Of a DNA stretch of 64,000 nt, positions 31,734 through 42,656 are shown one piece after another; position 1 is the stretch's first letter; each line of letters opens with the position of its first letter. A program made the position numbers and the translations under genes. The DNA is from Gnomoniopsis sp. IMI 355080. Lineage: Eukaryota; Ascomycota; Sordariomycetes; Diaporthales; Gnomoniaceae. Location: positions 1 to 64,000 of the forward strand of contig JAPEVC010000149.1 in the NCBI GenBank assembly GCA_027946555.1. Direction: 5' to 3'. The notes beneath the pieces are model-generated. The model was not told where the DNA came from. It did not search any database and saw only the letters and a list, made by a program, of their open reading frames with translations.

Positions 31734-34317
31734 ACGCCATACTCCCCTTTCACCTACTTTTGTGGATGGACTGGTTGGCAGGCAACATGGACAGATACCG
31801 ACAAAGCTGGGATTGGCGTGGAAACTACTGCATATGGGATACTCTGTGGCGTTGACAGTTACGAGGAGAACGGCTTTTATTTGCCTGGTCTCCACTCTTC
31901 GCGACTTCTCTACCCTTGTGGTAGAGAGTCGTTGTCACAAGGTGCTTATGGCATAGCTACGGCAATGAACATGAAGTCGAACAATACTGTGGTTTATATT
32001 TTGCAAGTGATTATATGTGTGTTCATTGAAATGATGTCAGGATCAAAGGGTACTTGGTAGGACGTAATAAGGGAATGCACCGTTGCTGCCGGATTGTAGA
32101 ATGGTCATTTGAAATTGGCCCAGATACTGGGCCTGCTGGATGGCGACGCGACGGATGTTTCACAAGAGCTGTTTCCTAGGAAAGCATCTCATGACAACTG
32201 TCTCGAACAACAGCACTTTCTGGGCGAATTCCGTGTGTCGAGAAGCCAGTCGTTGGTGCTAGCCTTGGGGGACCAAAATTGCTCGATGGACCGACCCGAG
32301 TAGCAAGAGGTGGTGCCAGGCTCCAGCGCAGAAGAAATGGCACCCAGAGGATCGGAGAAATCCTTGAGGTTTACAATCCGAGGACCGGCGTGGAAGATGT
32401 ATTCCTCTCCAAGTTTTTGATCGAGAGGAACCCGGACTGGCGGCAAAAGTAGAGAATGACGAGCGTGTGTTCAATGCTCCTTCCGCCATTTCCTGGCAAC
32501 GCAGCAACACCACGTCGGAGGGAGAGGAAAGGCGTTGAGTAGCGTATAAGCACTCATTTATATTATCATCGCGAGGCTAGGAAGATTTGCTGAGTTAGAC
32601 ACGTTGCTCTTTTGGCATAGTTCACTGGTGGCTTGCTAAGAGTATGATGATCTTGCGTGTACCCAACAGCATGTTCACTAACACCTTTTGATAAATTACC
32701 TTTACCTGTTGGTATTCCACCTTGCTTCGCTAGTCATTGTGTTTGAGCAGTTCGGAATATATGTTCTGCTCGGTGGAGCTCTGCATAGGTAAGAAGCAAG
32801 ATGGAAGTAGGGAGCTTGGTCTGAGGCCTCGGTTTGTCTGCAGACGAGACACACTGCCAGCCCTCGTTGGCTCCTCAAGCACTGTGAGAAGTATGTGCTT
32901 ACAGGCTGTGGTCGGGATATTGGAGATAATAAGGTCATCGGACGCTCCACTCTCAAGGCGATAAGGCAGCACCAGAGTTTTCTCTCATTATAAGGGGGTA
33001 GGGGCGGTGAAAACGTTAGAATAGACCTAGTAGGTTAGCGACTGCGATGTCTCAGAGCATGCATCCAGCCTCCGCGGACATCAGTATTCCCAAGAGTTTC
33101 ACTGATATTGTACGCAGTATCCGTGTGCCGAATTGGCTGGTAGGAGCGTATGGTATCGGCGTGCTCTGCAACAATAGTGTGCTCAATGCTCCCCCTGCTT
33201 ACTCCACGAGATTGAGACACCCATCAAATTTTGTCCCAAGTCTATGCTAGCAATGTTCTTGGGTTTTTGATTGCATCTAGGCTGGCTTTTCTGAACATGT
33301 AGACGACTCTGCTTGGTCGCTCGTTCCCTGCGCGTATCCGGCCACACAATCAAATGCCGAGCCTGAAAGATGTTTTCCTTCTTCTTTGCATAAAGACACC
33401 TTTAAGACCTCATAACAATGAACTTTTTTCTTTTCTGCCTCTGTCTTTCCGGGGAGGGGTATAGTCAAGTCCGTGATCGATAGATTCGAACCTGGAGCCA
33501 ATAGTTCATCTGATCGGCGAGCGATACAACTGCTGTCAGATGTAAATTACCTTGAAAGCTGTCTGGCATGGCCAGATGCCTGGATGTTTGTTAGTGGTGA
33601 AAATTGCATTCATTCAAGCCGTGTTTCTGGGAAATGCATTCGCACAAAACTTCAAAGTGTCGTCCTTCCAATCAAAACCTCATTTGACTTCCTTGACCGT
33701 CGTACTGGGGCGTGCCATGTAAAGGAAACAAGCAATTCATGCAAGCTTTGAGACGGGGCTGGCGAGACGAACTGGTTCCAGGGATCTATAAACAACGTGA
33801 CGTTGTCTCGAGGATCTTGAAACATCCGACCGGGAGCCAGTCCTGGATATCAACCGCCCATTGCATGTGCAGAGGTAGCCAATTGCAATCTGGAATGGCA
33901 CGCTTCAATTTCCGGTCTGGGGTGGAGGCGCAAGGGACTCCCCTAGCCGCCCGAATATCAGTGCGGCGGTGCAACTCGGTACACATGATGATCCGCTTCC
34001 TCGGTACGTCCCGCGAAATTCTCATTCCTCAATCCACATGTTGGCTAGGATGAACGAAAAGGTTTTGTGACATCGAGAGGGTATTTTATCAAAAAAAGGT
34101 GTTTGATTTTCCAACGAGCTCCGGACCCCCATGGGATCTATCAGGTGGCTCAATACATTTAAGAAGATTAAGTACATCCAAGATGGGTTAATATGACCAC
34201 ACAAAAGATGAACGTCCAGTTCAACTGCTACCACCCGCCGTCATTATGTCCAATACCACCCAAGACCCGAGTCATGAGACCGAGGCTCAATAGTCATGGA
34301 ATAATCAAATGCTCCAT
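31734..34317. other. Convergent spacer between rps14 and GPI-protein gene
   Basis: 2.6 kb without a supported gene. A minus-strand frame near 32189-32446 has protein-like composition but lacks an ATG or an acceptable upstream exon. The rest is AT-richer and shows no family resemblance. Confidence 0.45.
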
Positions 34318-35215
34318 TTAAGCCAGCATGGCGACCAGACCAGCAACAGCGGCCAGAGCACCGGAAGCGCCCCAGGTGGAGGCACCAGCAGTGACAATAG
34401 CAGTGGGGCTGGAGGAGGTGGTGCTACAAAGGTTGTCAGTCACTCGTCTGGGAGGTTGCCAAGAATGCTGCAAGGACGAGGTATGTACTCACGTAGCGTT
34501 GCCGGGGCGGCCAGTGACACCGGCGGGAGAGGAGCCAGTGGTGGTAGCACAGGGGATGGAGACGGTCTCGTAGACGACGGTGGGGATGACAGTGGTGATG
34601 GAGGTGGAGATGGTGTTGATGGAGTAGCTGGAGCAGCTGCCAGCGCCAGCGCCGACACCGGTCGTGTAGACGGGAGAGACGGAGGTGTAGCTGTAGCTGG
34701 GAGCACCGCCGGCAGCGGGAACGGAGACAGTCGAGCCAACGACGGGCTTAGAAGAGCCAGCTGCGGGAGGAGCGGTCTCGCCAACGGGGGAGTTGGAGGT
34801 GGCGGAGCTCTCCGCGGGGACGGAAGCGGCGGGGGTGGTGGAAGCGGTCACAAGGGTGGTGGAAAGGGAGACGAGCGACGAAGAGGTCACAGTGCTGCGG
34901 GCAGGGCAGTCGGTCACGGTGGCGGCGCAAGAAGTAATGGTCTCGTAGTCCGTGCTGTAAACGGTGCTCTGGGTGAGAGTGTGGATGGTGGAGGAAGTAC
35001 TATCAATAGCCGTCAGTAAGCCACTTCTCATGACTCGCCAAGATACCAATTATAACTTACCCAGTCGAGCGAGCTGGGCAGTCGGTGACAGTAGCGGCGC
35101 AAGAGGTAACAGTCACCATCTCAGTGCTGTAAACGGTGGACTGCTCAGGAGCGGGCTGTCCAATGGCGGCCATCGCGGGGGCGACCAGGCCAGCAGCGAA
35201 GATCATGGAACGCAT
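34318..35215 (-). CDS. GPI-anchored Ser/Thr-rich cell-wall protein with duplicated Cys module
   Basis: Minus-strand exons 35061-35215, 34493-34999 and 34318-34423 (donors GTAAGT and GTGAGT) give 255 residues. Seen: an N-terminal signal peptide (MRSMIFAAGLVAPAMA), then two copies of a module (STVYSTEMVTVTSCAATVTD and STVYSTDYETITSCAATVTD, each ending CPARST), one in each of the first two exons. A Ser/Thr/Pro/Ala-rich linker, suited for O-mannosylation, follows, with a second Cys pair (SCSSYSIN ... IPCATTT). The C-terminal hydrophobic tail (GALAAVAGLVAMLA) fits a GPI-attachment signal. TSCAATVTDCP-type motifs are common in fungal GPI proteins of the wall. No catalytic domain was seen, so it is probably structural. 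Codon use is strongly C-ending, which suggests high expression. Confidence 0.82.
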
Positions 35216-38200
35216 ATTGGCGGCTTGAAAATTGTTTTGCTTCCTGTTGAAAAGGGGAGGAGTGTCGGAAAAAATCGAAGAGGAGCTCGAGGCTTAGAAG
35301 ATATTGGCTGTTCTTGTGAAAGAGTGGACGACCGAAGTCAAAGTAAAGCAAAGGCTCTGGTGGTGAAGGGTTTTCGAAGGCTTGTTAGGCTGGCGGAGAC
35401 GTGATAGAGAAGAAGGAGGCGAGAAACGAGGGCGGTCTTGTTAAATAGGCCATGAGTGCGTCTATCCCAGTGTGGCAGTGGGATCTCGTGGGAAATTGCA
35501 ATCTGCATGGGTTGTGGTTGGTCCCCTGCACACTAGATCCAGGGGTTCGGTGGAGGTGAGGGCAAAATAGACAGTAACCGCACCAGGGCCCCAGCACTGC
35601 GAGTCAAGCCTCTACAGTGCCGAGTGCTCAAGCGCCTGTGTCCTTGACAGGCGGACAGGTTGTGTGATCGAATCGAGTGGCTGTGTGGTTAGTGCATTGT
35701 CTCATCTGAGGACGCCATTGAAGAAGGAACACATCGTGAGCGGTCAGCCAAACGGTCACCGATCTTCAGGGGTGCGACTGGACTGCAGAAGGTCGACTGG
35801 CCGCAGCGCTTCCTTTCGACTTCCCACAGGTTTCTTGGTGTCATTGCTGCTACCCCATCGGCGCCTACTACACGGAAGCTCTTTGGAAAGAATGGTAAGC
35901 CTTGAGCCCGGTAGCCCAAAAACTCTGTGTACAATAGTACAGATTGACTTCATCCACACCACCATCCTCGGCAGCCGGCTAACTTGATGCTTAATAAGCT
36001 TAACACTCCAAGCTTTCAGGTTGCCTCGCAAGGGACGTCCGTCTTGATCAAAAGCCCTGCGTTGCGATGTCATTCACAGGTTTCGTTGGTACCCTTCTCT
36101 CAAAAGGTCAGTCCTGAATACCACCACGTTTTGTTGGCTGGCACATGGTCTCAGTGTGCGGCATCGTTCACTTCGGAGTGGGCAACGTCGAAAACTGTCT
36201 GTCTCCACAGCATTCATTCTTCATCTCATTGCCGCTTGTGGTCGAAGGGTGGACACAAGTCATCTCCTAGGCCTCTCTCTCTTCTTCAAGATGCGGAGAA
36301 AGACACTGAGATGGCATTGTTGACAGGTTGAGTAAGGTTGCCACTCGAACCTCGATAATTTCCGCGAATGGTACCCCGCATGAACCCTGCAGCAGGGCAA
36401 AATTAACCTTCATCGCTGACAAGGATGGCAAGGGTTCACTGCACATGTCTTAGTGTTGTGAAAGTTTGGCAGCTCGTTTTAAAACGAAACATTTTGGTGC
36501 CGTCCCGTCTCTACGAGCAACGTCTGTTCGACGACCATCAGATGATTTCGCTCAATAGCATTCAAGCCACGGCGCTTTGCACGAGGCGAGACCTGGGTCC
36601 GACAAAATCTATTCCCGGCTTGTGTTCTAATTTGGCCGCGAGGACACTTCCAAAATTATGGACCAATCACTTTGAGAGTGAGCCGGTCCATCCTGTCAGA
36701 TTTTGGCTTGTTGGATCCCGCCCCTCTTACGGGAACAGGCAGTCATGACAATATTGAATGCTGCCAACAATAGTGATGACATTGGGTGATCACTATGAAT
36801 CTTCAGTTGGGACTGTTGGACCGTGGGACTGGTCGGTGATTGGTTGTAAGCTGTGCGCTTTTCAGCCCCTTGCGCTAATGCAGGTACATGTGCGCTGTCG
36901 ATCCGCGATTGGACTTACTCGAAAACAATTCAGTTCGGCCAAATAGAGCCATGTGCTGTGCGACGATCATCGGGCTAATTCCATTCATGAACGAGCAAGA
37001 TGGGGCTGTCGGGTTTTTCAATGACATCAAGGCACGCTTGAAAACAAGAGATTTGAGATGCCAGATGCCGACCTTACTGACCCAGTAGGTAGGATTGTGA
37101 GCGTCCAACGAAAGGCCCACCACCCTGCGAGCTCCATTATTCCGAAACAACGGAGCCACAGGCGACTGTAAGTAACCCTGTGTAAATACTGAACGGTCGG
37201 TGCTCGTCACAGTGCGCATCAGCGACATCCAAATCTCCAGGCGAGCTTGCTGACCTACCATCAGAATCTCGCCCACATCGGTATAATCTCGCCAATTGAA
37301 GCGGTCAGCCTCCAACGTTCCTTGAAAGCGGCCATTATTCAATTTCGTTTTCCATTTCGATTCGGATCTCCCTCCACGTGAGGATCTTTCAACCCCGTCT
37401 TAGGGCAGAATCTGGGACGAGTCAAGTGGCACTAACGGGTCCTCACATCGGGTAGTCCAAGATGAAGCCATGTGCTCTGGGCTCTCCGCATAACGCCTTC
37501 TGCAACCGTCCGCCCACAATCTTAGACCAAAGCCCTATCGATGTCCCTCGTTACGGCCCTCTTCCTTCCCAACGGTACAGCCGGCGTGGGCGGTCCTTGT
37601 CGGGTCTCACCGACGCAGCGTAGCAAGTGGTGGGCCTGTGTCATTTTGAGCCTGCCTTGGCAGCAATCCACGGGAGATTCCCAATGCTCCACCACATCAA
37701 TGGCGGCCTCTGTCTTTGTGCCAAGGACATTCGAGGCTTAAGCTACTGCATATTGAATGACCGAGGTCTTTGCCTCTGTCTTCAAAAGATGCATGGGAGG
37801 CTTCCTGTAGATTTGATGGCGTGGACGAGCAATATTGGCTCCGACGTGTTGATTTCGTGGTGTCCATCATTAGGGGCCATCAGGACACATCCAGCTCGCC
37901 CTTGCCATGTCTGGTGTGAGCCTGCTCTTCCGCACTCCAAGGACGATGGGCGTCGCCATGAAAATCTTGCCCAGGCCGCATTGCCTTGAAATTGGGGGAG
38001 AAGCTTGCTGCCAAGCTCTGGTTGAGGAAGCTTACTTGGTCGTGTATCCCATTGCTAGCGCAATTTATTGGGCCCCCAATCGTCGCCGGGTCACAGTACC
38101 GGCGCCGACAGGATACAACGTAATGAATCCTGCCCGTTGAGGATATATACGACGATCCAGAAGCGTGAACACAAACCCTGGCCTGTCAGACACGGCTCAT

Positions 38201-39029
38201 TCCCACTCCGGCGCATTCCACGATCCTATTTTTAACGCAATGCCATCATTTGTCGGAGGGAAATGGGTCTGTGTCTTCAATCAAATTCACATTGCACAGA
38301 CTGCTCTGGGTTAAGAGGGATGCCATAGTGAGAGAGTGCTTCGGAAATATCCCGTCTGCCCGTCATGTCGCGCAGCTCACAATTAGGAGGCCACGATAAC
38401 AACAGCGTGTTGACTCGTCTACTCCGTCTCTGCGGCTTGTCGGCTCTTTCCTAGCTCATCATAGGAGTCGGAGTCCAATCCAAACAACGAAAGTCGACAT
38501 GTCATGGTTGATTTGTACTTAGGCTTTGCAGCCGCGAGGAGCTCCATTCGAAAAGCCAAGAGGTTGTTCAAGACAGCGTAAGAGGACCGCAACTTCCGAA
38601 ACATATCGGTGGGAAGCAATTGCGAAGTTTCTGACTTCGTGTGTTAGGCAGGAAGTGAGTAAATAAGATGATTGCTCAAAGTCCGAAACCATGCTTCGAT
38701 GTCTAGGCATATAGGAGGTAACAGATGCAGTTGCAGTTGCTCTTGCTCTTGCTCGTGCTCTGGGTATTATTTTACCAGGCCAGGCCAGCTACGACGGCAA
38801 GGCCGGACCTCAATGTGTGCTAATCCCTGCCCTACCCAAGCTGGCGGGCCGGGTGTAGCCGTTTGCAGGGGTGGGTAGGTGCGCATCAACCGCAGAAAGA
38901 GCACAGCACTCCGAGGCTCTCAAATCGTCATCTGTCCTTTCGTCAGCCCGACCTTAGATCTAGACCGAAATAACCTTCACCCCTTACCAACGATCACCCT
39001 TCAACCTACGATGCATCTTCGGTAACACA
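35216..39029. other. 3.8 kb gene-poor region between divergent GPI-protein and sec12 genes
   Basis: Many short frames occur on both strands but none has a family match, consistent splice logic or long GC-ending codon bias. The longest (minus, 36875-37342) was not accepted. A CTCTTG hexamer repeat lies near 38731-38760. Possible contents are long promoters or a non-coding transcript; neither is shown by the sequence. Confidence 0.45.
38727..38760. repeat. TTGCTC-type hexanucleotide repeat
   Basis: Imperfect tandem TTGCAG/TTGCTC/TTGCTC units about 270 bases upstream of the sec12 start codon. Confidence 0.65.
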
Positions 39030-40796
39030 ATGGCACCTCCATTCCCCGAGACCAAGATCACCCTCGACTATCCCCTCTATGGCTGCGATTTCGACCCTCA
39101 AGACCCCAACCGCCTCTTCGTAGCTGGCGGCGGCGGCGCGAGCCGCACAGGAGTAGGCAACAAGATCACCCTTCTGGATGCCACATCGCGCGAGAAGCTT
39201 CAGGTCGCCGGCGAGATCACTTTGAGCAACAACGAAGACAACCCCACAAACCTGGTCGCCGGCCAGCGCAAGGGCAAGGCCACCTTGCTCTACGCCGGCA
39301 TCTGTTCGAGCGTGGATGACATTGAAAAGGGGAACAATGCGCATTTCCGTGTATTTGGCGCAGAGCAGGCCCCATCGAAGGCTAAAAGTATATTAGGAGC
39401 TAGGATCTCCGAGCTGAACAGGTCTGCACTTTTTACCCGCCAAGACAAGGAGGCATACCAGCGGCTCTTGAGGGTAACGCAGCCCTTTGCTGGCTCGCCG
39501 CAGTTTGGCGCTGTGGCTACCGGGCTTGCGAAGGAGCCACAGATCGCCCTGTTCGAGGTCGCAGCTGGTAACAATGTCGCGCCAAGCTCGAGGGGTGTGC
39601 TTGATCTATCGAAAGAGGCGGCCGACTTGGATGTGGTACAAACAGACAATGACAAATATCAGCTAATGTACTGCGACAACCACAACATCTATACACTCGA
39701 TGTAGCTGAGGGCAATACCCCCGGTGAGCCCAAAAGCATCTACACCATGCCCGACGACGGTGCCAAGCCCTCTTTTCGCTGCATTCGCTACCTGTCAACA
39801 AAGTTCGCCATTGCGGTAGCAAATATGCCTGGGCCCGGAGGCGTCGTATGCTACGGCTTTCGTCTTCCTAAGGCTGGCAGGGAAGACGGCGTGGCCAGAA
39901 TTGCTGTCAACACGAAACTGCCCAAGCGAAAGGGCGCGAAAGCCACTGGCCTGGCCGTTGCGAACCTGAGCCCAATCTCAACTCCGGGAGCGACGCAAGG
40001 CGACGCACAGTTCGTCATTGCTGTCGCGAACAACGATTTCTCGATACATCTATACAACCTCGACCACCGTATTACGGGTGACGTCGATCTGCTCGCGAAT
40101 CTCCACCCCTTGCAGGTGCTTAAAGAAGTCCACCCTGCCATGATCACAAGTCTCTGCTTCTCCCGCTTCTCGCCACCTAAGACCCCTACTGCTAGGACGC
40201 AGTACTTGAAGCTGGCCAGCACCTCCGTCAGCAACAGTGTAATGGTCCAATCGATCCCGCTCAAGAAATTCACCGACCGGTCCGGCAAGGTCCGGCGCGG
40301 CGGACCACCACGGCAGCCACGATACGTGACCGCGCTGCAGGCCAAGGGCCCCAGCCCGACCAGCATGCTCCTCTTCTTCGCTGCTGTGGCACTCATCTTC
40401 TCCATCCTGGCACAAGGCCTCCTCGAGGTCCGTGGACTTTCTCAGCCCACCGTCGGAGGCCATAAATGGCTTCCCTCCAGGATCCACGCTGTCCCCGCCT
40501 CCCGACCGGCGGCACACGCCGGTTTCCTAGCCCGGCTCCTCGAGGGGAGCAATTTGGCTCAGCACCAAGACGGCATTGTGTTGCTTGACTCAGAGGTTCC
40601 TGGGGAGCTCAAAGTGGACTCGACGCACGACGGTTCCGCGCGCAGCTGGGAGGAGTTGGCGCCGCAGCAACAGGCGCTGTGGAAGCAGCGGCTGCAGAAA
40701 GGCGGACACTGGGCTGAGGACATGGGGACGGTGGTCTTTAAAGGCATTCTGTTCGGTGAGTTGGCGGGTGCTGTGGGCGCCATGGTCGGGGGTTAG
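39030..40796 (+). CDS. sec12: Sec12-like guanine nucleotide exchange factor for Sar1
   Basis: Single exon, 588 residues, starting MAPPFPETKITLDYPLYGCD. Family knowledge: Sec12 is a type II ER membrane protein whose cytosolic beta-propeller activates Sar1 to begin COPII coat assembly. Seen: a beta-propeller-like region of about 440 residues with the Sec12 glycine-rich loop (VAGGGGASRTGVGNKITLLD), a later FRCIRYLSTKFAIAVANMP block, and one membrane span at about 447-467 (LLFFAAVALIFSILAQGLLE). About 120 lumenal residues follow (ISRxHxxP-like segment, WEELAPQQQALWKQRLQKGG, ending in a small hydrophobic stretch). Domain order and length agree with filamentous-fungal Sec12. No intron is needed. 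Confidence 0.9.
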   Translation: MAPPFPETKITLDYPLYGCDFDPQDPNRLFVAGGGGASRTGVGNKITLLDATSREKLQVAGEITLSNNEDNPTNLVAGQRKGKATLLYAGICSSVDDIEKGNNAHFRVFGAEQAPSKAKSILGARISELNRSALFTRQDKEAYQRLLRVTQPFAGSPQFGAVATGLAKEPQIALFEVAAGNNVAPSSRGVLDLSKEAADLDVVQTDNDKYQLMYCDNHNIYTLDVAEGNTPGEPKSIYTMPDDGAKPSFRCIRYLSTKFAIAVANMPGPGGVVCYGFRLPKAGREDGVARIAVNTKLPKRKGAKATGLAVANLSPISTPGATQGDAQFVIAVANNDFSIHLYNLDHRITGDVDLLANLHPLQVLKEVHPAMITSLCFSRFSPPKTPTARTQYLKLASTSVSNSVMVQSIPLKKFTDRSGKVRRGGPPRQPRYVTALQAKGPSPTSMLLFFAAVALIFSILAQGLLEVRGLSQPTVGGHKWLPSRIHAVPASRPAAHAGFLARLLEGSNLAQHQDGIVLLDSEVPGELKVDSTHDGSARSWEELAPQQQALWKQRLQKGGHWAEDMGTVVFKGILFGELAGAVGAMVGG

Positions 40797-41353
40797 TTGC
40801 CTCATGCCTTGGGCTGATGGCGCTGTGTTTTTATGTCATTATGGGCAGGCTGTATTTGATAGTAATAAAATTAGGTGGGGGAGTGGGCGCTTATGGGAAA
40901 CAAGGAGCATACATATTCATTTATTCGCTGTTGAGGCGAGTGTGTATTAGAATCGAGAACTTCAACCAAAAGTCTCAAAGGACCTGCGTTTGGTTCACGA
41001 GCATATACCTAAGCATTTCAGCATTGTCTCAGTGAACATGGATTTCCAAGAGTGAGTCACTGGATTTCTTCGCAAAATTGTCGCCCGTATTTATGGAGAT
41101 ATCTTGGTAATGCTCTTATTTTCTACATGCCTGCAGAACAGCATGCTATGATCCCGTGGTATACAATTCCATGATTAGCCTGCCCAGTTCTCTCCCACAC
41201 ATGAACCCCATCTTTTCCTTCTGGCCGATTGGGGTCTCTCAAGCCATATCCCAACGCCAAAACACCCAATGCTATTTCATCTGGCTTCTTACAGATGCAC
41301 CCAATGCCCCAGCGTCCCAAGGAAACAATAGCAAAATAATGACGAGAAGCAAT
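40797..41353. other. Convergent 3' spacer
   Basis: 557 bases between sec12 and the minus-strand DUF5672 gene. No gene was seen. Confidence 0.6.
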
Positions 41354-42656
41354 CTAGAAAGGCATCAGTCCTGGCGGGAGCAGCGGATACTCCGTGCCGT
41401 CAATCATCTCCGTGCCGTGGCCCAAGTCGACATCCAACGTCCCCGTATCAGCCATGTGATACCCGTCTCCTAGCGCGTCCCGCTTCCAGTACGCCCCACA
41501 GCTGCCCGGCACGTACTTGGCCGCGTCCATGGCAAGCGTCATCTTGACCTCGGGGCAGTAATCCCAAATGTGCTTCCTCAACCTCGGGCTGCCCCAGATC
41601 TGCGAGTGCAGGTACGTGCCACCGCCGCCTGTGTGGTACCCCAGCGGCTCGTAGAACCCCTCGCGCCAATCGTCGATCCCCTTGACCAGCTCACCCCCCT
41701 CGGCCGCCTCGAGCGTCGAATTGAATTGGCTCGTCTCCTTGTCGGTCGCCAGATGTGTCGCCAGCCCCGTGTGCATCTCACCACTGAAAGTGAGCGAGAC
41801 GGTGGCGTCGGCCATCCTGGCATTGGGGCGATGGCCCAGGCGCTCGGAGAGCCAGACATCCTCGGCCTCGGAGAAGTCGGCGCGGGTTTGCGAGCGAAGC
41901 ACGTCGAGAATGGCGCTGACGCGGCGGATCGAGAGGCCGCCGTTGCCGCCGAAGCGCGCGCCTGGTTGCCACGGCGCGCCTATCCAGTCGTACTCGAGGT
42001 AGTCGTTTAGGTTGCGGCGGGCGTTGGCACAAAGGATCGAGTCGGTCTGGAAGATGAGCAGCCACTCGGCGGGCGCGAGCACGGTCTCGTACATCCACTG
42101 GTTGGTGAGGAAGCGCGAGATCTCCTCCTGCGAGGCGACGGACATGTTGGAGGGGATATAGGTGAGATCGAGCTTTCCGGCAGTGACTTGCTCGCGGATG
42201 GCGACGGATTTGTTGATGAACTCGACTGATTCGACGGAGCCCATGAAGCGGAAGCGCCAGTCGGGAGGCACGACGGACATGAAGTGCAGCATGAGCGGGG
42301 CGAGGATCGGGTTGGAGCGATTCTCGATGAGCAGGGCGACTTTGGAGGCGTTGTAGGGCGTTCTTTGCTCTTGGGCGTATTCGAGGGAGACTTTTGGGAC
42401 GGTGATGTACTCATCGTAGTGATTTATATATCCACCTGAGAGACTGAGGGTGACGGATCTGCAAGTGGTGATTAGTGTCGCAAGAAAGACGAACGAGGGT
42501 TGATTGGACCGATACATACAAGAACACAACCATAACGAGGGCAACGCGTATGCGACGAGTTGTTCTGGACCATATTTTCATTGCCATCCTCCTTGTCCTC
42601 AACCAGGCCTCGTTCATTGTCATGTCATCGTCTTCGATGGGTAATGAGGGCGCCAT
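41354..42656 (-). CDS. DUF5672 type II membrane protein (paralog A)
   Basis: Exons 42520-42656 and 41354-42458 on the minus strand (GTATGT donor, TTGCAG acceptor, TT|A junction) give 413 residues from MAPSLPIEDD. Seen: a short cytosolic N-terminus with basic residues (RTTRRIRV), one signal-anchor segment (ALVMVVFLLSVTLSL), then a lumenal domain. The conserved core includes NASKVALLIENR, HFMSVVPPDWRF, FQTDSILC with Asp185, WIGAPW, GGNGGLSIRRVSAI and ED(V)WL. This order (nucleotide-sugar-like first block, xDS, GGNGG, acidic ED) resembles GT-A glycosyltransferases. That is inference; DUF5672 has no settled activity to my knowledge. A paralog lies 2.2 kb away, divergently oriented (44893-46468). 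Confidence 0.85.

Noticed and set aside
32189..32553. Minus-strand frame with protein-like composition (LGEEYIFHAGPRIVNLKDF)
   Set aside because: No ATG in frame. A candidate upstream ATG (MSAYTLLNAFPLPPTW) can only be joined through a weak GTTGCT donor.
33482..33491. GGTTCGAATC on the minus strand, like a tRNA B box
   Set aside because: The flanking bases do not form a T-stem, and no D-arm, anticodon arm or acceptor stem could be placed around it.
36772..36778. GTGATGA resembling snoRNA box C in the gene-poor region
   Set aside because: No CTGA box D at a suitable distance and no terminal stem.
36875..37342. 155-codon minus-strand frame
   Set aside because: No family resemblance or splice context. 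It lies in a region where all six frames have similar short openings.
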